This document shows positions 1 through 8,773 of a stretch of DNA of 27,537 bases, piece by piece. Numbering within the stretch: the first letter of the stretch is position 1; the number at the start of each line of letters is the position of its first letter. The notes under the pieces were generated by a model. The model saw nothing but the letters and a program-made list of their open reading frames with translations. It ran no database searches and was not told the origin of the DNA. The stretch lies in the NCBI GenBank assembly GCA_045645205.1, contig JAZRIJ010000060.1, positions 1 to 27,537 on the forward strand, given 5' to 3'. The DNA is from RGIG1995 sp045645205. Its GTDB lineage: Bacteria; Bacillota; Clostridia; Oscillospirales; CAG-272. The position numbers and the translations under genes are program-made.

Positions 1-1787
1 GGGAGGAGCTTGTCAAGAGCTTTTTCTCTCTGTTCGAGAGTGTCAGCACAGATCATTTCACGGATTGCAGGAATTCTGTCAGCTTCGAAGAACATATGTT
101 CTGTACGGCAGAGACCGATACCTTCAGCGCCGAGTTCAAATGCCTTCTTAGCGTCTGTAACGTTATCAGCGTTTGTTCTAACCTGAAGCTTTCTGTACTT
201 GTCAGCCCAGTCCATAATTCTCTGGAATTCACCAACGATAGTAGCATCAACAGTAGGAATGAGACCTTCGTAGATGTTACCTGTAGAACCGTCGATAGAA
301 ATGAAGCTACCTTCAGTAAATGTCTTACTGGAAAGTGTGAATACCTTGTTATCTTCGTCCATGTTGATTGCAGAGCAACCGGATACGCAGCATGTACCCA
401 TACCACGTGCAACAACTGCTGCGTGAGATGTCATACCGCCGCGAACTGTGAGGATACCCTGAGAAGCCTTCATACCTTCAATATCTTCGGGAGAAGTTTC
501 AAGACGAACAAGAACAACTTTTTCGCCTCTTGCATTCCATTCAGCAGCATCTTCAGCTGTGAATACTACTTTACCGCAAGCAGCACCGGGAGATGCGGGA
601 AGAGCTTTTGCGAGAGGAGTAGCAGCCTTGAGAGCTTTTGTATCAAACTGGGGATGGAGAAGTGTGTCGAGGTTTCTGGGGTCGATCATTGCGACAGCTT
701 CTTTATCTGTGATCATACCTTCGTCAACGAGGTCGCAAGCGATTTTAAGAGCAGCCTTGGCTGTTCTCTTACCGTTTCTTGTCTGGAGCATATAGAGCTT
801 CTTGTCTTCGATTGTAAACTCCATATCCTGCATATCGCGGTAATGGTTTTCGAGAGTATTGCAGATGTCTGTAAACTGCTTAAATACTTCGGGCATGATC
901 TCTTCCATCTTGGAGATGGGCATAGGTGTACGAACACCTGCAACAACGTCTTCGCCCTGTGCATTCATAAGGAACTCACCCATGAGCTTCTTTTCACCTG
1001 TAGCGGGATCACGTGTGAATGCAACGCCTGTACCGGATGTTTCACCCATGTTACCGAACGCCATCATCTGTACGTTAACTGCAGTACCCCAGCTGTAAGG
1101 TATATCGTTATCACGTCTGTAAACATTTGCACGGGGGTTGTCCCAGCTTCTGAATACGGCTTCAACAGCACCGAAGAGCTGTTCTTTGGGATCTGTGGGG
1201 AAGTCCTCACCGATCTTATTCTTGTATTCAGCTTTGAACTGGCTTGCGAGTTCCTTAAGGTCGTCAGCTGTGAGTTCAACGTCCTGGGTAACACCCTTCT
1301 TTTCTTTCATTTCATCAATGAGCTGTTCGAAGTACTTCTTACCAACTTCCATAACAACGTCGGAGTACATCTGGATAAATCTTCTGTAGCAGTCCCAAGC
1401 CCATCTGGGATTGCCGGATTTAGCGGAAATAACATCAACAACCTGTTCGTTGAGACCGAGGTTGAGAATGGTATCCATCATACCGGGCATAGATGCACGA
1501 GCACCGCTTCTTACAGATACGAGAAGGGGATTTTCAGCATCGCCGAATTTCTTTCCTGTAATTTCTTCCATTTTGTCGATGTACTGCATGATTTCAGCCT
1601 GAATGTCAGAATTGATCTTTCTGCCGTCTTCGTAATACTGTGTACAAGCTTCTGTCGAGATAGTGAAGCCCTGAGGAACGGGGAGACCAAGCTGTGTCAT
1701 TTCAGCAAGGTTTGCACCTTTACCGCCGAGGATTTCACGCATTTTTGCATTACCTTCTTTAAAAAGGTAACAATACTTCTTTGCCAT
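1..1787 (-). CDS. ppdK: Pyruvate, phosphate dikinase (N-terminal 595 residues; 3' end cut by window edge)
   Basis: The enzyme interconverts pyruvate + ATP + Pi and PEP + AMP + PPi in the cytoplasm, and in anaerobes it serves glycolysis or gluconeogenesis. The minus strand is open from ATG 1787 to the window edge. GGAGG lies at 1797-1801, 9 nt before the start. The protein begins MAKKYCYLFKEGNAKMREIL and contains LGGKGANLAEM, SVRSGARASMPGMMDT and QTRNGKRTAKAAL of the nucleotide-binding domain (about residues 1-340). The swivelling phosphohistidine domain has GGMTSHAAVVARGMG. Its His is residue 455 (codon 423-425), the number given for the catalytic His of the Clostridium symbiosum enzyme, and Thr453/Ser454 occupy the regulatory position. 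The PEP/pyruvate barrel starts with GLCRTEHMFFEADR and runs off the window; the family is about 875 residues long. A long plus-strand open frame at 96-1805 is its antisense shadow. Identity is near certain. Confidence 0.97.
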   Translation of the reverse strand, partial: MAKKYCYLFKEGNAKMREILGGKGANLAEMTQLGLPVPQGFTISTEACTQYYEDGRKINSDIQAEIMQYIDKMEEITGKKFGDAENPLLVSVRSGARASMPGMMDTILNLGLNEQVVDVISAKSGNPRWAWDCYRRFIQMYSDVVMEVGKKYFEQLIDEMKEKKGVTQDVELTADDLKELASQFKAEYKNKIGEDFPTDPKEQLFGAVEAVFRSWDNPRANVYRRDNDIPYSWGTAVNVQMMAFGNMGETSGTGVAFTRDPATGEKKLMGEFLMNAQGEDVVAGVRTPMPISKMEEIMPEVFKQFTDICNTLENHYRDMQDMEFTIEDKKLYMLQTRNGKRTAKAALKIACDLVDEGMITDKEAVAMIDPRNLDTLLHPQFDTKALKAATPLAKALPASPGAACGKVVFTAEDAAEWNARGEKVVLVRLETSPEDIEGMKASQGILTVRGGMTSHAAVVARGMGTCCVSGCSAINMDEDNKVFTLSSKTFTEGSFISIDGSTGNIYEGLIPTVDATIVGEFQRIMDWADKYRKLQVRTNADNVTDAKKAFELGAEGIGLCRTEHMFFEADRIPAIREMICADTLEQREKALDKLL

Positions 1788-1844
1788 TTGAAAGTACCTC
1801 CATAGTATATTATATTTTTTATAAACTCTTTTTGACCAAACTGT

Positions 1845-1873
1845 ATTGTAACATATTATTAAATAAATTTCTA
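1845..1873 (-). promoter_or_regulatory. Candidate ppdK promoter (weak match)
   Basis: Read on the minus strand, TAGAAA (1873-1868) and TACAAT (1850-1845) are separated by 17 bp, with TG one base before the -10. A start near 1838 would leave a 50-nt leader containing GGAGG. The -35 matches only four of six consensus bases and the region is very AT-rich, so this is tentative. Confidence 0.35.
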
Positions 1874-1965
1874 TACTTTTTGGGAATTTTAACAAACTTT
1901 TTAATATTTTGGTATTTATAACGAAAAAATATGCATAATTTTGGTAATATTTTGAGCAAATCCTA

Positions 1966-1995
1966 TTGATTTTTCATGGTAAAAAGTAGTATAAT
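1966..1995 (+). promoter_or_regulatory. Promoter of the glmU-like/pth/mfd unit
   Basis: TTGATT (1966-1971) and a perfect TATAAT (1990-1995) are 18 bp apart. The expected transcription start near 2002 lies downstream of the first in-frame ATG (1998), so that ATG cannot be in the message. The start at 2031 is therefore supported. Confidence 0.75.
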
Positions 1996-2030
1996 TAATG
2001 ATATTGAAAATTAAAGAAAGGTTTTTTGAA

Positions 2031-3017
2031 ATGAGTATACAGTTTAATATAGCAGTCTCAGCGGATTATACAAATGCAACAGTTTGCAATGAGCCGCTTT
2101 TTTTGCATGTTGAAAAAAAAGTTGGAGAGCTTCCTGGAAATATAACATGTATGGCATCTCCCTTGGCGTTTTGTGTCAGTGATTCCGTTATAGAAGAAGC
2201 AAAGAATGCGCTTAAAGAATATGATATTGTTGAAATAGGAGAAGATGAAGATATTCTTATTCGATTTGTAAAACGTGATAGCAATAATGTGAAAAAGATT
2301 TCGTACAAAACAATAAAAAATGCTTATGATTTTTTTGAAGAATCTGAAAAAGTCAAAATGTCTATTATATATAAACATATAGGAAACGGCGTAAGATTTG
2401 CATCAGTTGACGGTGTGGTTATATCACCTTTTGCTAAAATAGGCAAGGGAACGGAGATACATGCAACTACCGAGATCAGAGGTAATACGGAGATTGGAGA
2501 AAACTGTGTAATAGGTCCGTGTTCGGTGATCTCAAACAGCAAAATTGGAAATGAGTGTAAAATAAACGCGACACAAATATATGATGCCGAGCTTGAAAAT
2601 GATGTAGCGATCGGTCCTTTCAGTCAAGTAAGACCAAACAGTAAGCTTTGTTCCGGGGTGAGAATAGGAGATTTTGTGGAAATAAAAAATTCTGTTGTGG
2701 GTACAGATACACATGCATCTCACCTAACCTATATCGGAGATAGTGATGTTGGAAGCAGAGTTAACTTTGGTTGCGGTACAATAACCTCTAATTATGACGG
2801 AAAAAACAAGTTTAGAACTACTATCGGTAACGACGTTTTTGTAGGCTGTAATACTAATCTTGTAGCTCCGGTAAAATTGGGCAACGGCTCTTATGTAGCC
2901 GCAGGTTCTACGATAACACAAGATGTTCCTGAGGGAGCTCTCGGAATTGCAAGAGCACATCAAACAGTAAAGGAAGGTTGGGCGCAGAAAAGACGCTCGG
3001 AAGGCAAGTTGAAATGA
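2031..3017 (+). CDS. GlmU-like glucosamine-1-phosphate acetyltransferase without the uridylyltransferase domain
   Basis: The 328-residue protein is predicted to acetylate glucosamine-1-phosphate with acetyl-CoA for UDP-GlcNAc and peptidoglycan synthesis. Residues from about 120 onward form a left-handed beta-helix with hexapeptide repeats (IGENCVIG, IGNECKI). The GlmU signature ASHLTYIGD...NFGCGTITSNYDGKNK is intact. His231, Tyr234, Asn254 and Lys260 correspond by spacing to E. coli His363, Tyr366, Asn386 and Lys392. The pyrophosphorylase half is missing: there is no LAAGxGTRM loop, and only about 118 residues precede the helix, of which the stretch near YKHIGNGVRF resembles the GlmU linker. 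The first 95 residues I do not recognise. Start 2031 is chosen because AAAGAAAGG lies 9 nt upstream and ATG 1998 precedes the predicted transcription start. It overlaps pth by ATGA. Confidence 0.85.
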   Translation: MSIQFNIAVSADYTNATVCNEPLFLHVEKKVGELPGNITCMASPLAFCVSDSVIEEAKNALKEYDIVEIGEDEDILIRFVKRDSNNVKKISYKTIKNAYDFFEESEKVKMSIIYKHIGNGVRFASVDGVVISPFAKIGKGTEIHATTEIRGNTEIGENCVIGPCSVISNSKIGNECKINATQIYDAELENDVAIGPFSQVRPNSKLCSGVRIGDFVEIKNSVVGTDTHASHLTYIGDSDVGSRVNFGCGTITSNYDGKNKFRTTIGNDVFVGCNTNLVAPVKLGNGSYVAAGSTITQDVPEGALGIARAHQTVKEGWAQKRRSEGKLK

Positions 3018-3640
3018 GTAATATTTTTGATTTATTCAAGCAGATTGAAAAGAAAAATGATATACCGACGGGGAATATATCGCATCTCGTTGTGGGGCTT
3101 GGAAATCCCGGTGAAAAATATACGAAGACACGACATAATATCGGTTTTATGACGCTTGACTATTTGTCGGAAAAAATGAATGTTAAAATTAATAGAGCCA
3201 AATTCAAGGCTCTTGTCGGAGAGGGTGAAATCAGCGAAAAAAAAGTACTTTTTATGAAACCGCAGACTTTTATGAACAACAGCGGCGAGGCTGTAAAGGA
3301 GGCTGTTGAGTTTTACAAGATCTCTGTTGAAAACGTTATAGTTATCTATGATGATATTTCGCTCCAACCAGGTAAAATGCGGATACGTAAAAAAGGAAGC
3401 GATGGCGGGCATAACGGTATTAAGAGTATAATCAATCATTTGAATTCAAGTGAATTTCCGAGAATAAAAATCGGCGTTGGCGCAAAACCTAACCCCGATT
3501 ACGATCTTGCGGGCTGGGTGCTTGGAAATATCGCAAAGGAAGATCAAGAAGCGACAACTAAATGTATAGAGGCTGCATATAAAGCTTTACCGCTTATGAT
3601 AGAAAGTAATTTTCAGCAGGCTATGGGATTATATAACTGA
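3014..3640 (+). CDS. pth: Peptidyl-tRNA hydrolase
   Basis: The 208-residue enzyme releases tRNA from peptidyl-tRNA dropped by stalled ribosomes. It shows VVGLGNPGEKYTKTRHNIGF, with the catalytic His in TRHN and the Asn of LGNPG. It also shows MKPQTFMNNSG, the acid pair in IYDDISLQPGKMRIRKKGS, and GGHNGIKSI. About 25 residues precede the usual start of the family. Such an extension occurs in some clostridial Pth proteins, and ATG 3014 has GGAAGG (2999-3004) upstream, so I keep it. The start overlaps the glmU-like stop codon (ATGA, 3014-3017) and the stop is one base before mfd, so all three are translationally linked. A pth-mfd pair is common in Firmicutes. Confidence 0.97.
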   Translation: MSNIFDLFKQIEKKNDIPTGNISHLVVGLGNPGEKYTKTRHNIGFMTLDYLSEKMNVKINRAKFKALVGEGEISEKKVLFMKPQTFMNNSGEAVKEAVEFYKISVENVIVIYDDISLQPGKMRIRKKGSDGGHNGIKSIINHLNSSEFPRIKIGVGAKPNPDYDLAGWVLGNIAKEDQEATTKCIEAAYKALPLMIESNFQQAMGLYN

Positions 3641-3641
3641 T

Positions 3642-6600
3642 ATGAGTATTATTACACAACAGATAAGAAACGAAAAAGAATATAGAAGCGTACTGTCAAA
3701 TGTATTGACACAGTTGTCTTCGGAACGACCGCACCCTATGTCTGTAACAGGACTCAGCGAGGGGGCGGCTGAAGTGTTTTATACAGAGCTTATTTCAGAC
3801 ATAAAACAGAACACAGGAAAAGGTGTTTTACTTGTTTGTCCGGATGAAAAAATACAGCACCGATTAAAGAATACATTTGAGTCCTGCGGTAAAAGATGTC
3901 TTGTGTATCCTTACCGCGATTTTGTGTTTCATAATATAACGGCATCCCATGAATACGAGCATGACAGACTGAATGTTTTGTATTCAATTGCCGAAAAAAA
4001 CTTTGATGTTGTGCTTGCAACGCCCGATGCTGCATTGCAGTATACAATTCCAAAAGAAAATTTAGAAAAATCTGTATGCTGTGTAAATATCGAAAAAGAG
4101 TATGAAATAACAGAAATAACAAAATTCCTTGACAACAACGGATATATTCACGTTGATATGGTGGACAGCGTTGGACAGTATTCCGTAAAAGGCGGTATTC
4201 TCGACGTTTTTTCTCCATGCTGTGATAACCCTGTTAGAATTGATTTTTTTGATACTGAAATTGAGCAGATGGGAACTTTTGATGTTCTTACTCAAAGAAG
4301 AATAGAACAGATAAAAGATTTTAGAATTATACCGGCTAAAGAGGTTATTTTATCTCAGGAGAAAAGAGAAGAGCTAAAAAAAGTATTGGATTTTCATCTA
4401 AAAAAAATTGTAGGAACACCTGCTGAAGAAACTGTTAAAGAAGAACTTGAAGCGGTTACATCGGGTAATGAATGTAATTTTGTTGACAAATATATTTCAT
4501 TAATATATCCCGAAAAATGCTGTTTACTCGACTATATTGGTAATAAATGTTTTTGTATAGTTCATTCCTATAGCGGAGTAAATGATAGAATTAAATCTTT
4601 TGAGTGGCACGAGGGACAAAACCAAACCGAGCTTGTAGAGATAGGGAGTGTTGCATCGAAATACGCCGGATATGCAAAGAGCGCGGATGATTTTGAATAT
4701 TATACCGATAAGACTCCAACCCTTTTTGCAGACACATTTCTTACCTCAATGGGTGGAAAAAAGTTGTCCGGAGTATATAGTTTTATAACTAAGCAGACAG
4801 TATCATATTTTGAAAATTTTTCACTGCTTCTTGAAGATCTGTCTTCATATATACAGAATAAATATAAAATAATTATTCTTACCGAAAGCGAACAAAAATC
4901 AAAAAATCTTTTGGATATGCTATCCGATGCGGGAGTTCCTGCAATTATGGGGTTGAAAGACGGGACTGAACTTACAAGAGGTGTTCCTTGTCTTGTAAGC
5001 ACCTGTACTATAGGAGGGTTTGAGTTAACTGTTTCAAAGTTTGTATGTCTTTCTCTCAGAGCTAATTCGGGACTTAATATAAAGGATGTGTATAAAAAGA
5101 AAAAGAAAAGGAGTAACAAAAAGAGCGCTCAGGAAAAGATAATGTCATATGCCGATCTTGCCGAAGGGGATTATGTTGTACACGATACACACGGTATAGG
5201 GCAGTATGTGGGTTTGCATACACTCACACTTGATGGAATTACAAAGGATTTTGTTAAAATAGTATACGCAGGAAATGATATGCTTTATTTGCCTTGTACA
5301 CAACTTGATTCTATTGCTAAATATATTGGGGCAAGATCCGAGGATGGCACATTGAAGCTGTCAAAGATGGGCGGGAGCGAGTGGAACAAAGCAAAAACAA
5401 AAGTAAAAAAAGCAGCAAAAGATATGGCAAAGGATTTAATAAATCTTTATGCCGAGCGTTTGCGTAAAAAAGGTATTGCTTTTGAAAAAGATGATGCTAT
5501 GCAGGCAGATTTTGAGGCGGGTTTTGAATATGAAGAGACTGATGGACAGCTTACAGCTATAAATGAAATAAAGACAGACATGGAACAACCGTATCCGATG
5601 GACAGGCTTCTTTGCGGAGATGTCGGATTTGGTAAAACTGAGGTTGCGCTGCGTGCGGCATTTAAAGCTGTAAACAGCTCAAAGCAGGTTGCTATTCTTG
5701 TTCCTACAACCATACTTGCCTTACAGCATTTTCAGACTATATCTGCGCGTATGAGAGGCTTCCCGGTAAAAGTAGATATGCTTTCACGTTTTTCGACGGC
5801 AAAACAGCAGGCTGAGGCTATTCGCAGAATTAAAAGAGGTGAAACAGATATAGTTGTAGGTACTCATAGACTGCTCAGTAAAGATATAGAATTTAAATCA
5901 TTAGGTCTTGTTATAATAGATGAAGAACAGCGTTTCGGAGTTGCGCATAAAGAAAAGCTTAAGCAGATGACCCAAAATGTTGATGCTTTGACGTTGACAG
6001 CAACGCCTATTCCCCGCACGCTTAATATGGCGATGAGCGGTATAAGGGATATGTCCGTGCTTGAGGAAGCGCCGGGGGACAGACTTCCGGTTCAGTCGTA
6101 TGTTCTTGAATATGATGAACTGATTATTTCCGAGGCAATAAAGAAGGAGCTTCGCCGTGGGGGACAGGTATTCTATTTACACAACAATATTGAGACCATA
6201 GATTATGCTGCCCGCAGAGTTGCGGCAATGGCCCCTGATGCGCGTATTGCAATAGCGCACGGTAAAATGGATAAGGAGACTATAAGTGAGCTTTGGCGTT
6301 CGCTTGTAGAAGGCGAAATAGATGTGTTTGTATCAACAACTATTATTGAAAGTGGAGTAGATGTTCCAAATGCAAATACGCTTATAATAGAAAATGCAGA
6401 CAAATTTGGTTTGGCGCAGCTACACCAGATAAGAGGTCGTGTCGGTAGGAGCAGCAGGCGTGCTTACGCTTATTTCACATTTTCACGAGGCAAGGCTTTG
6501 TCTGAAATTGCAACAAAAAGACTGTCCGCTATAAAAGAGTATACAGAATTCGGCGCGGGTTTCAAAGTTGCTTTGCGAGATCTTGAAATAAGAGGAGCGG

Positions 6601-7163
6601 GAAACATTCTGGGGGCTGAACAGCACGGGCATATGCAGAGTGTCGGATACGATATGTATATGAAGCTTTTAAATGAGGCTGTTCTTGAGGAAAAGGGCGA
6701 AATTGTGCAGACAAAAAAAGAATGTGCCGTTGATTTGAATGTAAATGCATATATTCCTGAAAACTATATAAAAGTTCCATCACAGAGAATAGACGTTTAT
6801 AAGAAAATAGCGCTTATTGAAAATGAGCTTGATTTTCATGATGTAACCGATGAGCTTCTTGACAGATACGGAGATATGCCGAAATGTGTATATGATCTTC
6901 TGAGAGTATCACTGTTGCGCAAAAAGGGAAGCGATGCAGGTATGAGTAAGATTGAAAAAAGGACTTCAAATGTTTTGATATACCCTTACGAGATGGATGC
7001 GGCAGTTTGGACGTATATTGCAGCTCAAAACAAAGGAAAAATTTTAATGAATCTTGGCTCTAAACCCTACGTAAGCTGTAAAATTGATAAGTGTACCGAT
7101 GTTTTTGATTGGGTTGGACAGTTGCTGAATAATTATCTTCAGACAAAAAAACAAATGGGTTAA
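3642..7163 (+). CDS. mfd: Transcription-repair coupling factor Mfd
   Basis: The 1173-residue ATP-driven translocase displaces RNA polymerase stalled at DNA lesions and recruits UvrA. In order, it has a UvrB-like N-terminal module (about residues 1-350), a Lys-rich linker (KKKKKRSNKKS, near 490) and the RNA polymerase interaction domain (ADLAEGDYVVHDTHGIGQYVG). The RecG-like helicase core follows, with Walker A GDVGFGKTEVA near 660-670, DEEQ at 760-763, TATPIPRTL, and STTIIESGVDVPNANTLII with the translocation motif up to QIRGRVGRSSRRAYAYF. A UvrA-contacting C-terminal domain ends the protein. Length is normal for the family. The start is one base after the pth stop, and I see no clear Shine-Dalgarno site, so translational coupling is likely. 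No terminator is visible after the stop. Confidence 0.98.
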   Translation: MSIITQQIRNEKEYRSVLSNVLTQLSSERPHPMSVTGLSEGAAEVFYTELISDIKQNTGKGVLLVCPDEKIQHRLKNTFESCGKRCLVYPYRDFVFHNITASHEYEHDRLNVLYSIAEKNFDVVLATPDAALQYTIPKENLEKSVCCVNIEKEYEITEITKFLDNNGYIHVDMVDSVGQYSVKGGILDVFSPCCDNPVRIDFFDTEIEQMGTFDVLTQRRIEQIKDFRIIPAKEVILSQEKREELKKVLDFHLKKIVGTPAEETVKEELEAVTSGNECNFVDKYISLIYPEKCCLLDYIGNKCFCIVHSYSGVNDRIKSFEWHEGQNQTELVEIGSVASKYAGYAKSADDFEYYTDKTPTLFADTFLTSMGGKKLSGVYSFITKQTVSYFENFSLLLEDLSSYIQNKYKIIILTESEQKSKNLLDMLSDAGVPAIMGLKDGTELTRGVPCLVSTCTIGGFELTVSKFVCLSLRANSGLNIKDVYKKKKKRSNKKSAQEKIMSYADLAEGDYVVHDTHGIGQYVGLHTLTLDGITKDFVKIVYAGNDMLYLPCTQLDSIAKYIGARSEDGTLKLSKMGGSEWNKAKTKVKKAAKDMAKDLINLYAERLRKKGIAFEKDDAMQADFEAGFEYEETDGQLTAINEIKTDMEQPYPMDRLLCGDVGFGKTEVALRAAFKAVNSSKQVAILVPTTILALQHFQTISARMRGFPVKVDMLSRFSTAKQQAEAIRRIKRGETDIVVGTHRLLSKDIEFKSLGLVIIDEEQRFGVAHKEKLKQMTQNVDALTLTATPIPRTLNMAMSGIRDMSVLEEAPGDRLPVQSYVLEYDELIISEAIKKELRRGGQVFYLHNNIETIDYAARRVAAMAPDARIAIAHGKMDKETISELWRSLVEGEIDVFVSTTIIESGVDVPNANTLIIENADKFGLAQLHQIRGRVGRSSRRAYAYFTFSRGKALSEIATKRLSAIKEYTEFGAGFKVALRDLEIRGAGNILGAEQHGHMQSVGYDMYMKLLNEAVLEEKGEIVQTKKECAVDLNVNAYIPENYIKVPSQRIDVYKKIALIENELDFHDVTDELLDRYGDMPKCVYDLLRVSLLRKKGSDAGMSKIEKRTSNVLIYPYEMDAAVWTYIAAQNKGKILMNLGSKPYVSCKIDKCTDVFDWVGQLLNNYLQTKKQMG

Positions 7164-7207
7164 AGACATAAAAAATTGATATTTATTGTTAAAAAGTAAA
7201 AAAGAGG

Positions 7208-7236
7208 TTGATATTTTTTGTCGAATGTGGTAATAT
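7208..7236 (+). promoter_or_regulatory. Promoter of the GT2/PpiC gene pair
   Basis: TTGATA (7208-7213), a 17-bp spacer and TAATAT (7231-7236) make a good housekeeping promoter. The start would fall near 7243. This rules out the TTG codon at 7208, which is part of the -35, and leaves ATG 7268 as the translation start. Confidence 0.75.
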
Positions 7237-7267
7237 AAAGTTTAAGATTGAAAAAGGGGAGAGACGA

Positions 7268-8746
7268 ATGTTGGTTGGTATAGTAAATTTTCTGATGTTG
7301 GTAATAAACAGCATTTGGAGTGTTATTTCATCTCTTTACAAATTTAGGAATATTTATAAATACACAGGTGTATTTTTTACCAGAAAATTTAAAAAGGCGG
7401 AAAAATATCACAAATATGCAATACTGGTTGCCGCTCGGAATGAGGAAACTGTTATCGGTAATCTTGTTGACAGTATAAGAAAGCAGGATTATCCGTCTGA
7501 ATTGGTGGATATATTTGTTGTTGCTGACAACTGTACTGATGATACCGCTAATGTTGCAAGAAGCTATGGTGCTATATGCTACGAAAGAAACGATCCCAGT
7601 CGACGTACAAAGGGTTTTGCTTTGCAATATCTTGTAGAGCGTATCAGAGAAGATTATGGAATAGACAGCTATGAAGGCTATTTTATTTTTGATGCTGACA
7701 ACCTTTTAAAGCATGACTATATTACCCATATGAATAATTCATTTGATGCGGGCGAAAAAATTGTTACATCGTACAGAAATACAAAGAACTTTGATGACAA
7801 CTGGATCTCGGCTTCGTACGGAGTGCATTGGCTCAGAACGGTGAGAAGCGAACACCGTGCTCGCTCGCTGTTCCACCTTGCGACAAGAATTCAAGGTACG
7901 GGCTTTTTGTTTGCAAGCGAGATACTGGAGAATGGCTGGAACTATACAAGTCTTACGGAAGACCGAGCATTTTGTGCTGACGCTGTTGCACAGGGATATA
8001 AAATTTCATACAACAATGAAGCGGAATTTTATGATGAACAGCCTGTTGATATTCATACCGCAATGAAGCAGAGAATACGTTGGGCAAAGGGACATTTGCA
8101 AGCGCTTGCAGAGACAGGTCCTAAGTTGTTGTATCACATTTTTGTCACGGGAGGCAGAGCGAATAAAAACCACGACGGACAACCTATCGAAAAGCCGATG
8201 TGGAAAAAAATAGTTGACAACATAAGGCTTCGTTTTATGTCATTTGATATGTTGACGGTCGTATTTCCAAACTCGCTTGTTTCTTCTTTCAGAAAAGTGA
8301 TAATATACATACTCCGTGTGATTTTGATTCTGGAGACAGGCAAGGCGTTTGGTATAAACTGTGCGCCGGATTTAATTAGAAATACATTTAGAATTTTTAA
8401 TTTAAAACCAGTATTGGATACTGCCGGAGAGAAAATATTATGGTTAGCGTTCTTTATGTTTGGTTGGACAATAAGCTCATATGTAAACGGTATTATTACA
8501 GCTGCATATATTTATTTGGTTGAACATAAGAGAATAAAGAAAATAAAATGGTATAAAAAGATTTGGTTCAGCTTGACATTTCCTGTTTTTGATATGATAG
8601 GTCGTCTTTCTATGCTGATAGCTCTTTTTAGGCGAGTTGAATGGGATCCGATTGCTCACAATGTGGCAATAAACATTGATGAGATAGAAAATAATCTTGA
8701 AAAGAGTTTGGAAGAATCTGAAGAAAAAATAGAGGTTAGTGTTTAA
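7268..8746 (+). CDS. Membrane glycosyltransferase, family 2 (processive, cellulose/hyaluronan synthase type)
   Basis: The 492-residue protein is predicted to polymerise or transfer a sugar from a nucleotide-sugar at the inner face of the membrane; its substrate cannot be read from sequence. A hydrophobic segment at residues 2-23 is followed by the GT-A domain: VAARNEETVIGNLVDSIRKQ, the DAD metal motif (142-144), the TED acid (230-232) and QRIRW (Gln268-Trp272). The QxxRW motif is typical of processive synthases. Three or more membrane segments follow from about residue 340 onward. The C terminus is acidic (IDEIENNLEKSLEESEE). Start 7268 has AAAGGGGAG upstream and lies after the predicted transcription start. 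The next gene follows after 27 bp and encodes an exported foldase-like lipoprotein, which suggests a joint envelope role. Confidence 0.85.
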   Translation: MLVGIVNFLMLVINSIWSVISSLYKFRNIYKYTGVFFTRKFKKAEKYHKYAILVAARNEETVIGNLVDSIRKQDYPSELVDIFVVADNCTDDTANVARSYGAICYERNDPSRRTKGFALQYLVERIREDYGIDSYEGYFIFDADNLLKHDYITHMNNSFDAGEKIVTSYRNTKNFDDNWISASYGVHWLRTVRSEHRARSLFHLATRIQGTGFLFASEILENGWNYTSLTEDRAFCADAVAQGYKISYNNEAEFYDEQPVDIHTAMKQRIRWAKGHLQALAETGPKLLYHIFVTGGRANKNHDGQPIEKPMWKKIVDNIRLRFMSFDMLTVVFPNSLVSSFRKVIIYILRVILILETGKAFGINCAPDLIRNTFRIFNLKPVLDTAGEKILWLAFFMFGWTISSYVNGIITAAYIYLVEHKRIKKIKWYKKIWFSLTFPVFDMIGRLSMLIALFRRVEWDPIAHNVAINIDEIENNLEKSLEESEEKIEVSV

Positions 8747-8773
8747 AATAATAAGCAGAAGTGGAGCAGGTTA

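Noticed and set aside
1..1787. ppdK as a broken gene or pseudogene
   Set aside because: The frame is intact from the start codon to the window edge; the missing C terminus is only a window effect.
96..1805. A 569-codon plus-strand open frame covering the left end
   Set aside because: It is antisense to ppdK, whose protein has the full family motifs and a correct ribosome-binding site. The plus-strand product is rich in Cys, His and Phe and has no domain; codon bias of a highly expressed gene creates such frames.
1998..2030. Upstream ATG for the glmU-like gene
   Set aside because: It lies only 2 bp after the TATAAT of the predicted promoter, before the expected transcription start, and has no Shine-Dalgarno site.
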